A stretch of DNA of 64,000 nucleotides from Aequorivita echinoideorum (GTDB lineage: Bacteria > Bacteroidota > Bacteroidia > Flavobacteriales > Flavobacteriaceae): NCBI RefSeq assembly GCF_018476645.1, contig NZ_JAHCTB010000004.1:372001-436000 (forward strand). Reading direction: 5' to 3'. The position numbers and the translations under genes were made by a program. Every line of letters starts with the position of its first letter. The stretch's first letter is position 1. The notes under the pieces were generated by a model, which had not been told where the DNA came from, searched no databases, and was given only the letters and a program-made list of their open reading frames with translations. Of this stretch, positions 45,467 to 53,195 are shown in pieces.

Positions 45467-46861
45467 CTATAGATTTTTTGTTTTGACCATTTGTGCCATC
45501 AATTCTGCTTCTGTTACAAGTTTATCGTTAGCATAGGCATTCCCGCTCATATGTACAATTCCACGGCGGATGGGCGACATCAGTTCCAATTTAAAGATTA
45601 ATGTATCGCCCGGATTTACTTGTTGCTTAAATTTCACATTATTTATTTTCATAAAAAATGTTAGATAATTTTCAGGGTCCGGCACAGTACTCAATGCCAA
45701 AATACCGCCAGTTTGTGCCATCGCCTCCACAATTAAAACGCCAGGCATTACTGGTGCGCCGGGAAAATGACCAACAAAAAATGGTTCATTCATGGTTACG
45801 TTTTTCAAACCAACTACGTGGCTGTCTGAAAGCTCCATAATCTTGTCAACCAATAAAAATGGAGGCCGGTGTGGCAGCATGGCCATAATTTGATTTACAT
45901 CTTTGATTGGTGGCTGGTTGATATCAAACTTAGGTATTTTATTTCGGCTTTCCTGTTTTATAATTTTTGAAAGTTTTTTGGCAAACTGTGTATTTACAAA
46001 ATGCCCCGGCTTATTGGCAATCACTTTTCCGCGAATGCGCATTCCTACCAAAGCCAAATCCCCAACAACATCAAGCAATTTATGACGCGCGGCTTCGTTG
46101 GGATGGTGCAATGTCAAATTATCTAAAATCCCGTTCGGTTTTACTGAAATAGTATCCTTCCCGAAGGCTTTTCGCAATTTATCCATTGTGCCCGAGGAAA
46201 GTTCCTTGTCAACATAAACAATTGCATTGTTTAAATCTCCACCTTTAATAAGGCCGTTTTCAAGAAGCATTTCAATTTCATGAAGAAAACTGAACGTACG
46301 TGCGTCTGCTATTTCCTTTTTGAAATCTGATATATGCTGAAGTGACGCATTTTGGGTTCCCAAAACCTTGGTTCCAAAATCCACCATTGTTGTTATCTGA
46401 TATTCATCAGCAGGCATCAAAATAATTTCGCTGCCGGATTCTTCATCCAAATATGAAATAACCTCCTTCACCACATATTCTTCCCTTGGCGCATGCTGCT
46501 CGACAATTCCAGCCATTTCAACAGCTTCAACAAAGAATTTTGAGGAACCATCCATAATGGGAGGTTCGGAAGCATTTAATTCCATGATGCAATTGTCAAC
46601 CTCAAGCCCTACCAACGCCGCCAGAACGTGTTCCGACGTTTGGATCTTTACACCTCGTTTTTCGAGGTTTGTTCCTCTTTGGGTGTTTACCACATAGTTG
46701 GCATCTGCCTCAATGGTGGGATTTCCTTCCAAATCAGTACGGATAAAACTATAACCGTGATTTTCAGGTGCTGGTTTAAAGGTAATGGTAACCTCCTTAC
46801 CTGTATGGAGCCCAACTCCCGTAAGGGATATTTCCTTAGCTATAGTGCGCTGTTTTACCAT
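45467..46861 (-). CDS. lpxC/fabZ: Bifunctional UDP-3-O-acyl-N-acetylglucosamine deacetylase / 3-hydroxyacyl-ACP dehydratase
   Basis: 464 residues from the ATG at 46861 (an ATG at 46873 overlapping the lpxD end is the alternative). The N-terminal LpxC (about 1-300) has Zn ligands in 'TSEHVLAAL' and 'HHPNEAARHKLLDVVGD'. The C-terminal FabZ (about 315-464) has 'LPHRPPFLLVDKI' and the hot-dog catalytic motif 'GHFPGAPVMPGVL'. The fusion joins the committed lipid A step with a fatty-acid elongation step that competes for the same 3-hydroxyacyl-ACP pool, and is a known hallmark of Bacteroidota. Confidence 0.96.
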   Translation of the reverse strand: MVKQRTIAKEISLTGVGLHTGKEVTITFKPAPENHGYSFIRTDLEGNPTIEADANYVVNTQRGTNLEKRGVKIQTSEHVLAALVGLEVDNCIMELNASEPPIMDGSSKFFVEAVEMAGIVEQHAPREEYVVKEVISYLDEESGSEIILMPADEYQITTMVDFGTKVLGTQNASLQHISDFKKEIADARTFSFLHEIEMLLENGLIKGGDLNNAIVYVDKELSSGTMDKLRKAFGKDTISVKPNGILDNLTLHHPNEAARHKLLDVVGDLALVGMRIRGKVIANKPGHFVNTQFAKKLSKIIKQESRNKIPKFDINQPPIKDVNQIMAMLPHRPPFLLVDKIMELSDSHVVGLKNVTMNEPFFVGHFPGAPVMPGVLIVEAMAQTGGILALSTVPDPENYLTFFMKINNVKFKQQVNPGDTLIFKLELMSPIRRGIVHMSGNAYANDKLVTEAELMAQMVKTKNL

Positions 46862-46865
46862 GCAT

Positions 46866-47891
46866 TCATTCATTTTCAAGTTTTTTTTCAAAAATATTAA
46901 ACCTCTCCATTATTTTGGGAAGGTTTTTAAAATGTACATAACTTTTATTGAAATCGGAATAATTTAGAGCCGGAGTACCCTGGACGCTTTCATTATCCTT
47001 TATACTTCGGCCTATTCCACTCTGTGCTTGAATTTTTACGTTGTCGCCAATTACAATGTGTCCGGCAATGCCTACTTGGCCGCCGATCATACAATTTTTT
47101 CCAATTTTTGAAGAACCGGCAATGCCCGTCTGGGCTGCAATCACAGTGTTTTCCCCAATGGAAACATTGTGTGCTATCTGAATTTGATTGTCAAGCTTTA
47201 CCCCTTTTTTAATGATCGTAGAGCCTAACGTGGCGCGATCTATAGTGGTGCCTGCACCAATGTCAACAAAATCCTCAATAATTACATTACCAGTCTGCGG
47301 AACTTTACTGTACTCCCCTTTTTCATTTGGGGTGAAACCAAATCCATCAGCGCCCACGACAACGCTGCTGTGGATGACGCAGTTATTGCCGATAATGGTT
47401 TCTGAGTATATTTTTGCACCCGTAAAAAGAGTAACATCATTCCCGATAACCACATTGTCTCCTATATATACATTCGGATAAATTTTTACATTTTGGCCGA
47501 TTGTAACATTTTCACCAATATATGCAAATGCACCTATGTAGATTTTATCACCATACGTAGCGCTTTCCGAAATAAAAACCGGGCTTTCAATCCCGGTCTT
47601 GTTCATTTTCACTTGATTGTAATATTCCAATAATTGTGAAAAAGCCTTGTATGCATTCTCTACGCGAATAAGCGTAGTACTCAATTTGTTTTCAGCGTTG
47701 AAGTCTTTGCTTACAATGGTTATGGAAGCCTGTGTGGAATATATGTAATGTGTATATTTTGGATTTGCCAAAAATGTTAAGCTACCTTCGCTGCCTTCTT
47801 CAATTTTTGCAAGTTTTGAAACCTCAACGCCTTCATCTCCATCAACGGTTCCGTTCAAAATTCCTGCTATTTGGGCTGCTGTAAACTTCAT
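46866..47891 (-). CDS. lpxD: UDP-3-O-(3-hydroxyacyl)glucosamine N-acyltransferase
   Basis: 341 residues, third lipid A enzyme. The N-terminal uridine-binding domain ('[20 protein letters not shown]', '[20 protein letters not shown]') is followed by a long hexapeptide beta-helix. '[20 protein letters not shown]' includes the catalytic His, and a C-terminal helical tail follows. Length and order match genuine LpxD, unlike the shorter paralogue at 43096. It is the second gene of the operon that begins with the HD hydrolase. Confidence 0.94.
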   Translation of the reverse strand: MKFTAAQIAGILNGTVDGDEGVEVSKLAKIEEGSEGSLTFLANPKYTHYIYSTQASITIVSKDFNAENKLSTTLIRVENAYKAFSQLLEYYNQVKMNKTGIESPVFISESATYGDKIYIGAFAYIGENVTIGQNVKIYPNVYIGDNVVIGNDVTLFTGAKIYSETIIGNNCVIHSSVVVGADGFGFTPNEKGEYSKVPQTGNVIIEDFVDIGAGTTIDRATLGSTIIKKGVKLDNQIQIAHNVSIGENTVIAAQTGIAGSSKIGKNCMIGGQVGIAGHIVIGDNVKIQAQSGIGRSIKDNESVQGTPALNYSDFNKSYVHFKNLPKIMERFNIFEKKLENE

Positions 47892-47999
47892 TAGTGGTGG
47901 TTATTTTAATTCGGACAAAGCAGCATTGTATTCTTAATTGAATGAACAATATGAACTTGTTGCTCGGTTTTCATTCCTGCAAAAATAGAAAAAAAGGAT

Positions 48000-49229
48000 T
48001 TAGTATTTGTTTTTTGGAAAACAGAGATAATATTTAATCACGGTTTTGCTTAGCGCTTCTAAATTTAACTGGTCGCTTGCCGCGGCTACATCAACAATTT
48101 TTCCAGATTTTGTGAGCATATTTATATTGTCCCTATCTGTTCTGTACGCCTGATTTTCCATTGCGCCCGTAAATACAAAAAAGGATGCTTCCTCTAATGA
48201 AAGGGTATACTTCTTCATAAAATTTTCTTTTTTCGCTAAAATTTTTTCTTCGGAAAAATGGGTTGATCGCACCTTAATTTTAAGCAGATTGCGGTTTAAA
48301 ATCATTAACGATAGATTTCTCAAAACAAAATCATCGTTTTCGGACCATACTTTCATTGCGGCAATAATATCAGTATCGTCCAATTTAGCGAAGGTATCCA
48401 AAACTTCCTCTGAAAAATTTCTGGCATCAATTTTATTCTTCAGAAAAAAAGATAAAGCAGAGCTTGCAGGCAAATTAATGCCCTGTTGAGTAATTTGCTT
48501 TGCGCGTTTTAGCAGCCTCAATAAAAGCTGCTCTGCAACAACACCAGTTTTGTGGAGGTAAACCTGCCAATACATTAACCGTCGGGCAATCAAAAATTTT
48601 TCAACTGAATAAATTCCCTTGTAATCCACAACCAGATTGTCGTTTTTCACATTAAGCATAGCGGTAAGCCGCTGCGAGTTTATATTGCCTTCGGGAACGC
48701 CTGTATAAAAACTGTCGCGGCGCAAATAATCCAACCGGTCCATGTCCAATTGCCCGGAAACCAATTGATGGAGAAATTTTCGATCATATTCATCTTTAAA
48801 AATGGAAATTGCCAACGTCAATTTTCCTTCAAATTTACGGTTGAGCGCTTCCATAAAATAGATTGAAATATGCTCGTGGTTAACGCCCTCCACAATGCTG
48901 TTTTCCATAGCGTGGGAAAACGGACCGTGGCCAATATCGTGGAGCAGAATGGCAACGTACAAGGCCTCTTTTTCTTCTTCAGAAATTTTAATGCCCTTGT
49001 TGCATAGTGTCTGCACGGCGTTCTGCATCAAAGACATAGCACCAAGTGCGTGATGGAAACGTGTATGGTGGGCACCGGGAAAAACCAAATAGGAAAGCCC
49101 CATCTGCGAAATTCTTCGCAGTCTTTGAAAATATGGATCATTGATCAATTGAAACAGCAACTTCCCGGGAATGGTAATAAAACCGTAGATAGGATCGTTT
49201 ATAATCTTGAGCTTGGAAGGGTTTTTCAA
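48000..49229 (-). CDS. HD domain-containing phosphohydrolase (dGTPase/SAMHD1-like)
   Basis: 409 residues. The HD signature is complete: 'HTRFHHALGAM' (54-64), 'LLHDIGHGPFSHAMEN' with His97 and Asp98, and 'SGQLDMDRLDYLRRDSFYTG' further on, all as in dNTP triphosphohydrolases. The natural substrate is unknown. It is cytosolic. The start is TTG at 49229; no ATG is available in frame. It precedes lpxD by about 110 bp on the same strand and is divergent from porX. Confidence 0.9.
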   Translation of the reverse strand: MKNPSKLKIINDPIYGFITIPGKLLFQLINDPYFQRLRRISQMGLSYLVFPGAHHTRFHHALGAMSLMQNAVQTLCNKGIKISEEEKEALYVAILLHDIGHGPFSHAMENSIVEGVNHEHISIYFMEALNRKFEGKLTLAISIFKDEYDRKFLHQLVSGQLDMDRLDYLRRDSFYTGVPEGNINSQRLTAMLNVKNDNLVVDYKGIYSVEKFLIARRLMYWQVYLHKTGVVAEQLLLRLLKRAKQITQQGINLPASSALSFFLKNKIDARNFSEEVLDTFAKLDDTDIIAAMKVWSENDDFVLRNLSLMILNRNLLKIKVRSTHFSEEKILAKKENFMKKYTLSLEEASFFVFTGAMENQAYRTDRDNINMLTKSGKIVDVAAASDQLNLEALSKTVIKYYLCFPKNKY

Positions 49230-49337
49230 ACTTTAACTTTTATTTATTAGCCGCAAAATTTTTTTGAAATAAATCGGGTTTAATTTTGAAAAAAAAATTG
49301 CAAGAAGCAGCATTTTTTCACGAACAAATATACATAT

Positions 49338-50885
49338 ATGAGCGATATAAAAGTACTTTGGGTAGATGATGAGATAGATTTACTGAAGCCACACATATTA
49401 TTTCTTGAAAATAAAAATTATAAAGTAACCACCGCGCAGAGTGGCTCTGAAGCTTTAGAGGAAATAAAAAAGGAAACTTTTGATATCGTTTTTCTTGATG
49501 AAAATATGCCCGGCCTTACGGGTCTGGAAACTTTGGCCGAAATAAAGGAGCAACAAGCTTCCCTTCCTGTGGTTATGATAACCAAAAGCGAAGAGGAATA
49601 CATTATGGAAGAGGCAATTGGATCTAAGATTGCTGATTATCTCATAAAGCCCGTAAATCCCAATCAAATTCTTTTGAGCTTAAAAAAGAATTTGGACCAC
49701 TCGCGGCTAATTTCTGAAAAGACAACATCAAACTACCAGCAGGAATTCAGAAAAATTGCCATGGATCTTTCTATGATCAATAGTCTTGATGGCTGGAAAG
49801 AGCTGTATCAAAAATTGGTCTATTGGGAATTGGAACTTGAGGATATAGAGGATTCCGGGATGTTTGAAATTTTGGAATCACAGAAGATTGAAGCCAATAA
49901 CCAGTTTTTCAAATTTATAAATAAAAACTATCCTGACTGGTTTAAGCAAGATGATGCCCCTACGATGTCCCACACACTTTTCAAAAACAAAGTGGTGCCG
50001 GAAATTTCCGAAGGACAATCCACGCTATTGGTGGTTATAGACAATTTACGTTTTGACCAATGGAAAGCTTTTGAACCTATTGTTGCGAATAGCTATAAGA
50101 AAATATCGGAAGAAATGTACAGCAGCATTCTTCCCACCGCGACCCAATACGCACGAAATTCCATTTTCTCCGGATTAATGCCGAGTGAAATGGAAAAGTT
50201 GCATCCTAACTTTTGGTTGAATGATACAGATGAAGGTGGAAAAAATATGCACGAAGAAGATTTTTTGGCAGCCCAATTGAAGAGACTGGGCTTGGATCTT
50301 AACTGGAGCTATCATAAAATTTCTAGTTTAAAGCAGGGTAAAAAGTTAGTTGAAAACTTCAAAAGCCATAAAAATGAAGACCTAACGGTAGTTGTCTATA
50401 ATTTTGTTGATATGCTTTCACATTCCAAGACGGAAATGGAAGTGATCAAGGAATTGGCCTCCAATGATAAATCCTATAGATCCCTTACCCAAAGTTGGTT
50501 TAAGAACTCTCCCCTGTTGGAAATAATTCAACAAGCAGCCCGATTAGGATTTAAATTAATTATCACCACAGATCACGGCACCATAAATGTTAAGAATCCT
50601 TCCAAAGTTATTGGAGATAAAAATACCAGCCTCAATTTAAGGTACAAAACCGGGAAGAGTTTAACCTATGAAGAAAAAGAGGTGTTAGCCGTTAAGGATC
50701 CCAAGTCCATCCATCTGCCTACTATAAATATGAGTAGCTCATTCATATTCGCAAAAGGAGATTATTTCTTTGCCTATCCCAATAATTATAACCATTACGT
50801 AAGTTATTACCGGAATACCTATCAACATGGAGGTGTATCTTTGGAAGAAATGATTATTCCATTTGCCGTAATGATTCCAAAATAG
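49338..50885 (+). CDS. porX: T9SS response regulator PorX with PglZ domain
   Basis: 515 residues. A CheY-like receiver (1-120) has the acidic pocket Asp10/Asp11, phospho-acceptor Asp54 in 'VFLDENMPG' and the switch Lys in 'YLIKPVNP'. A helical linker and a PglZ/alkaline-phosphatase-like domain (about 205-515) follow, with 'VVIDNLRFDQW', 'NFVDMLSHSK' and 'ITTDHGTINV' supplying metal ligands. In other Bacteroidota PorX with PorY regulates the type IX secretion system. A TAATTTTG -7 element is visible at 49281-49288, but the -33 is poor. tsaE follows after 80 bp. Confidence 0.94.
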   Translation: MSDIKVLWVDDEIDLLKPHILFLENKNYKVTTAQSGSEALEEIKKETFDIVFLDENMPGLTGLETLAEIKEQQASLPVVMITKSEEEYIMEEAIGSKIADYLIKPVNPNQILLSLKKNLDHSRLISEKTTSNYQQEFRKIAMDLSMINSLDGWKELYQKLVYWELELEDIEDSGMFEILESQKIEANNQFFKFINKNYPDWFKQDDAPTMSHTLFKNKVVPEISEGQSTLLVVIDNLRFDQWKAFEPIVANSYKKISEEMYSSILPTATQYARNSIFSGLMPSEMEKLHPNFWLNDTDEGGKNMHEEDFLAAQLKRLGLDLNWSYHKISSLKQGKKLVENFKSHKNEDLTVVVYNFVDMLSHSKTEMEVIKELASNDKSYRSLTQSWFKNSPLLEIIQQAARLGFKLIITTDHGTINVKNPSKVIGDKNTSLNLRYKTGKSLTYEEKEVLAVKDPKSIHLPTINMSSSFIFAKGDYFFAYPNNYNHYVSYYRNTYQHGGVSLEEMIIPFAVMIPK

Positions 50886-50965
50886 AAATTAAAGCAATTT
50901 ACACTTTATCCTGTTTTAATGCATTTGTTGGATAAAATTATTATATTCGTACCGCCCTTTAACAT

Positions 50966-51379
50966 ATGGAATTAACCTATACCCATAACGAATTGCCAGA
51001 AGTTGCTAGAAAAGTAATTGAAATGGCAGATTCAAAAACCTACCTGTTTTACGGAGAAATGGGAGTGGGTAAAACAACCCTCATAACCGAAATAACAAAA
51101 CAACTCGGTTTACAATATCCCGCTTCCAGTCCCACTTTTTCAATTGTGAATGAATATGAGCTCGAAAATGAGAGTATTTATCATTTCGATTTTTATAGGA
51201 TAAATTCCGTTGAAGAAGCATACGATTTTGGCATTGAAGATTATCTAAGTAGCAATAACATTTTATTAATTGAGTGGCCAGAGAAAATTGGCGATTTAAT
51301 TACAAATGATTATAATCATATTACTATAAAAAAGAATAAAAACGGAAGTAGAACTTTAAACTTAACGCCTGTGAGATAG
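50966..51379 (+). CDS. tsaE: tRNA threonylcarbamoyladenosine biosynthesis ATPase TsaE
   Basis: 137 residues; P-loop ATPase that regenerates the TsaB-TsaD complex in t6A synthesis. Walker A is 'GEMGVGKT' (30-37); 'SSPTFSIVNEY', 'YHFDFYRI' and 'LIEWPEKIGD' are the standard family landmarks. Its partner tsaD lies about 41 kb away in this window. It directly precedes the tandem lipoprotein/membrane-protein modules. Confidence 0.95.
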   Translation: MELTYTHNELPEVARKVIEMADSKTYLFYGEMGVGKTTLITEITKQLGLQYPASSPTFSIVNEYELENESIYHFDFYRINSVEEAYDFGIEDYLSSNNILLIEWPEKIGDLITNDYNHITIKKNKNGSRTLNLTPVR

Positions 51380-51496
51380 CATTGTATAGATAAATAAACA
51401 TTTTTTTAGTTACTTTAAGTTGTTTGCCCCAAATCGCAAAAAATATAAAGCAGGGTTTTCTTTTGCAAAAAATTTATAAAGTTAACTCAAAAAAAG

Positions 51497-51529
51497 TTAA
51501 GATATTTTTCTTTTTTCAGTTTATGTTTG
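51497..51529 (+). promoter_or_regulatory. Putative promoter of lipoprotein/membrane module A
   Basis: TTAAG at 51497, a 20-bp spacer, and a perfect -7 element TATGTTTG at 51522-51529, followed by a leader containing TATTAACCTCACA. The same arrangement, spacing and leader motif recur before module B at 52459-52491. Confidence 0.6.
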
Positions 51530-51561
51530 AAGCATTATTAACCTCACATAAAACATATAAT

Positions 51562-51702
51562 ATGAAAACTGTAAAATCTTTATTTATCGTAGCAATTTTA
51601 TCAATCGGAACATTTGCATCTTGCACTCCAGAAAGCATCCAGGATGAACAAGCTCCACAACAAATCAAAAAAAGCGATATCATCATACCTAGTAACGGGT
51701 AG
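51562..51702 (+). CDS. Small lipoprotein A (46 aa) of tandem module
   Basis: 46 residues from the ATG at 51562. Signal peptide MKTVKSLFIVAILSIGTFAS and lipobox 'FASC' with Cys21, then a 25-residue mature part: CTPESIQDEQAPQQI, a short variable piece, and the ending IIIPSNG. Its paralogue at 52522 shares CTPESIQDEQAPQQI exactly; the six nucleotide differences over those 15 codons are all synonymous, so this frame is under protein-level selection. The last 59 nt overlap the start of the membrane-protein gene in another frame. I know of similar short lipoproteins in Flavobacteriaceae, but not of a function. Confidence 0.75.
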   Translation: MKTVKSLFIVAILSIGTFASCTPESIQDEQAPQQIKKSDIIIPSNG

Positions 51703-52156
51703 TATTATTGCGCTAATTATAGCGGCATCACCTTATATTTTTTATTCATATACAAGTTTCCCACAAGAAAAAACGTGGGAAACTTTTTTATTTACATATA
51801 CCGCAAATTGGTACCAGAAAGTTCAAGTGTCTGCTTGGACAATGATGGGTAAATTTGTTCCACTGTTTCTTTTAATAATATGGTTTATAACCTGTAAGCA
51901 TTGGTGGTACCACACCATTCTCATTCCCATTGGAATGTTTGCATTTCAACTTTTTAGTGTATTCAATGATGACGTAGGAATTACTGATGAAGTTGAAATC
52001 TGGTGGTTATTTCCCATAATGTTGGTGATAGTTCCATTCGTATATCTTATAAAAGCAAAACTTTCGCATAATCTTACAAAAGATGATCTGAAAGATTTTG
52101 AAAAGGAACTAGGCTCTAATAAGGGTTTTTGGCAGTCTTTTAAAGATTTATTTTAA
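51644..52156 (+). CDS. Four-TM membrane protein A, start nested in lipoprotein A
   Basis: 170 residues from the ATG at 51644, which lies inside lipoprotein A in the +1 frame. A basic N-terminus (MNKLHNKSKK) is followed by four hydrophobic helices (about 13-33, 62-80, 85-103, 116-136), an extracytoplasmic loop rich in Trp/Tyr/Thr, and an amphipathic C-terminal tail (DFEKELGSNKGFWQSFKDLF). The signature 'WFITCKHWW' bridges TM2 and TM3. No other ATG, GTG or TTG precedes TM1 except a TTG at 51614, also inside the lipoprotein. Roughly half identical to the protein at 52604. Function unknown. Confidence 0.75.
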   Translation: MNKLHNKSKKAISSYLVTGSIIALIIAASPYIFYSYTSFPQEKTWETFLFTYTANWYQKVQVSAWTMMGKFVPLFLLIIWFITCKHWWYHTILIPIGMFAFQLFSVFNDDVGITDEVEIWWLFPIMLVIVPFVYLIKAKLSHNLTKDDLKDFEKELGSNKGFWQSFKDLF

Positions 52157-52521
52157 GCTCCCCAAATCGATTAAAATTTAATACGTAACTTAGTCGCAGC
52201 CATTTTCTACACGAATCTGAATTTTAAGCATTTTGGGAAATACCTCGCTCCCATTACTTTCAGAAGAAAATGGAAAATTTATCATAAAGTATTTTACTGA
52301 CAAAAAACTAATGTTAAACCACTAAATCTACTGGTAGTATAAGTTTATGAACATTTACCGATTGCTTAAAACATTAAGAAATTAATGTTTTAGTGATATT
52401 AATTCAATAATTGATGTATTTAATTACGGAAAAACTTGTAAAGATACAATTAACATAATTAAGCATCATAAGTTTTTTCATAGTAAGTTTGAACCATATT
52501 AACCTCACAAAAACTTACAAA
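52157..52521. other. Gene-free 365-bp spacer between modules A and B
   Basis: No reading frame of useful length. It is AT-rich. Its last 60 bp hold the module B promoter and a leader matching that of module A. I see no hairpin terminator for module A, so read-through into B is possible. Confidence 0.6.
52459..52491 (+). promoter_or_regulatory. Putative promoter of lipoprotein/membrane module B
   Basis: TTAAG at 52459, a 20-bp spacer and TAAGTTTG at 52484-52491 (perfect TAnnTTTG), then GAACCATATTAACCTCACA, closely matching module A. Distance from -7 to lipoprotein ATG is 30 bp here and 32 bp in A. Confidence 0.6.
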
Positions 52522-52662
52522 ATGAAAAACTCAAAGTATTTTATCGCACTAGCAATTTTTGCAACCGGATTATTCGTTTCTTGTACTCCAGAAAGTATTC
52601 AAGATGAACAAGCCCCCCAACAAATCGACCCATGGACGGTCACTCCTCCGAGACAAGGATAA
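52522..52662 (+). CDS. Small lipoprotein B (46 aa) of tandem module
   Basis: 46 residues, the same length as lipoprotein A. Signal peptide MKNSKYFIALAIFATGLFVS, lipobox 'FVSC' with Cys21, then CTPESIQDEQAPQQI identical to copy A, a different tail (DPWTVTP) and the ending PRQG; both copies thus end P-x-[NQ]-G-stop. It overlaps the downstream membrane-protein gene by 59 nt, exactly as in copy A. It is too short to be caught by usual length cut-offs. Function unknown. Confidence 0.75.
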   Translation: MKNSKYFIALAIFATGLFVSCTPESIQDEQAPQQIDPWTVTPPRQG

Positions 52663-53137
52663 AAAAAGCCTAATTCAAGGTGGGCTAGTAGTTTTTATTA
52701 TAGCCATCACACCTTTTCTTTATTATTTATATGAAAGTTTCCCAATCGATTCACAAGTTTGGGAAACTTCTTTTTTTACCCTATCCACAAAATATCCCTC
52801 CTTGTATCAATATGCTTGGTTTTTAACCGGTAAGATTATTCCTGTAATACTGCTCTTAATGTGGTTTTTTACCTGTAAACATTGGTGGCATTGGATTATT
52901 TTGGTCCCTCTTGCAATGTACATCTTCCAGCTTTGGGGCGTAATTAATCAAAGTAGAAACCAAGACGAGGTCGAAATTGTATATTTAATTCCGCTTATGA
53001 TGGTGATCATACCGTTTGTATATTTAATTAGGGCGCGTTTATTCAATAAAATTAGAGAAGATAATTTAAAAACATTTGAAGAAGAACTACTTCAGAAAAG
53101 AACTTTTTGGCAACAAATAAAAGATCTTTTTAGATAG
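52604..53137 (+). CDS. Four-TM membrane protein B, start nested in lipoprotein B
   Basis: 177 residues from the ATG at 52604, nested in lipoprotein B in the +1 frame. Basic N-terminus (MNKPPNKSTHGRSLLRDKDK), four hydrophobic helices (about 22-45, 70-90, 92-112, 124-145), the signature 'WFFTCKHWW', and the amphipathic tail 'FEEELLQKRTFWQQIKDLF'. No alternative ATG, GTG or TTG occurs between the overlap and TM1. Paralogue of the protein at 51644, with the same topology. It ends 58 bp before alanine dehydrogenase. Function unknown. Confidence 0.78.
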   Translation: MNKPPNKSTHGRSLLRDKDKKSLIQGGLVVFIIAITPFLYYLYESFPIDSQVWETSFFTLSTKYPSLYQYAWFLTGKIIPVILLLMWFFTCKHWWHWIILVPLAMYIFQLWGVINQSRNQDEVEIVYLIPLMMVIIPFVYLIRARLFNKIREDNLKTFEEELLQKRTFWQQIKDLFR

Positions 53138-53195
53138 AAAAATCGGCGTCAATCTTTAAAATATTATGTAAATTGATATTGCCAATTGTAAAAAC

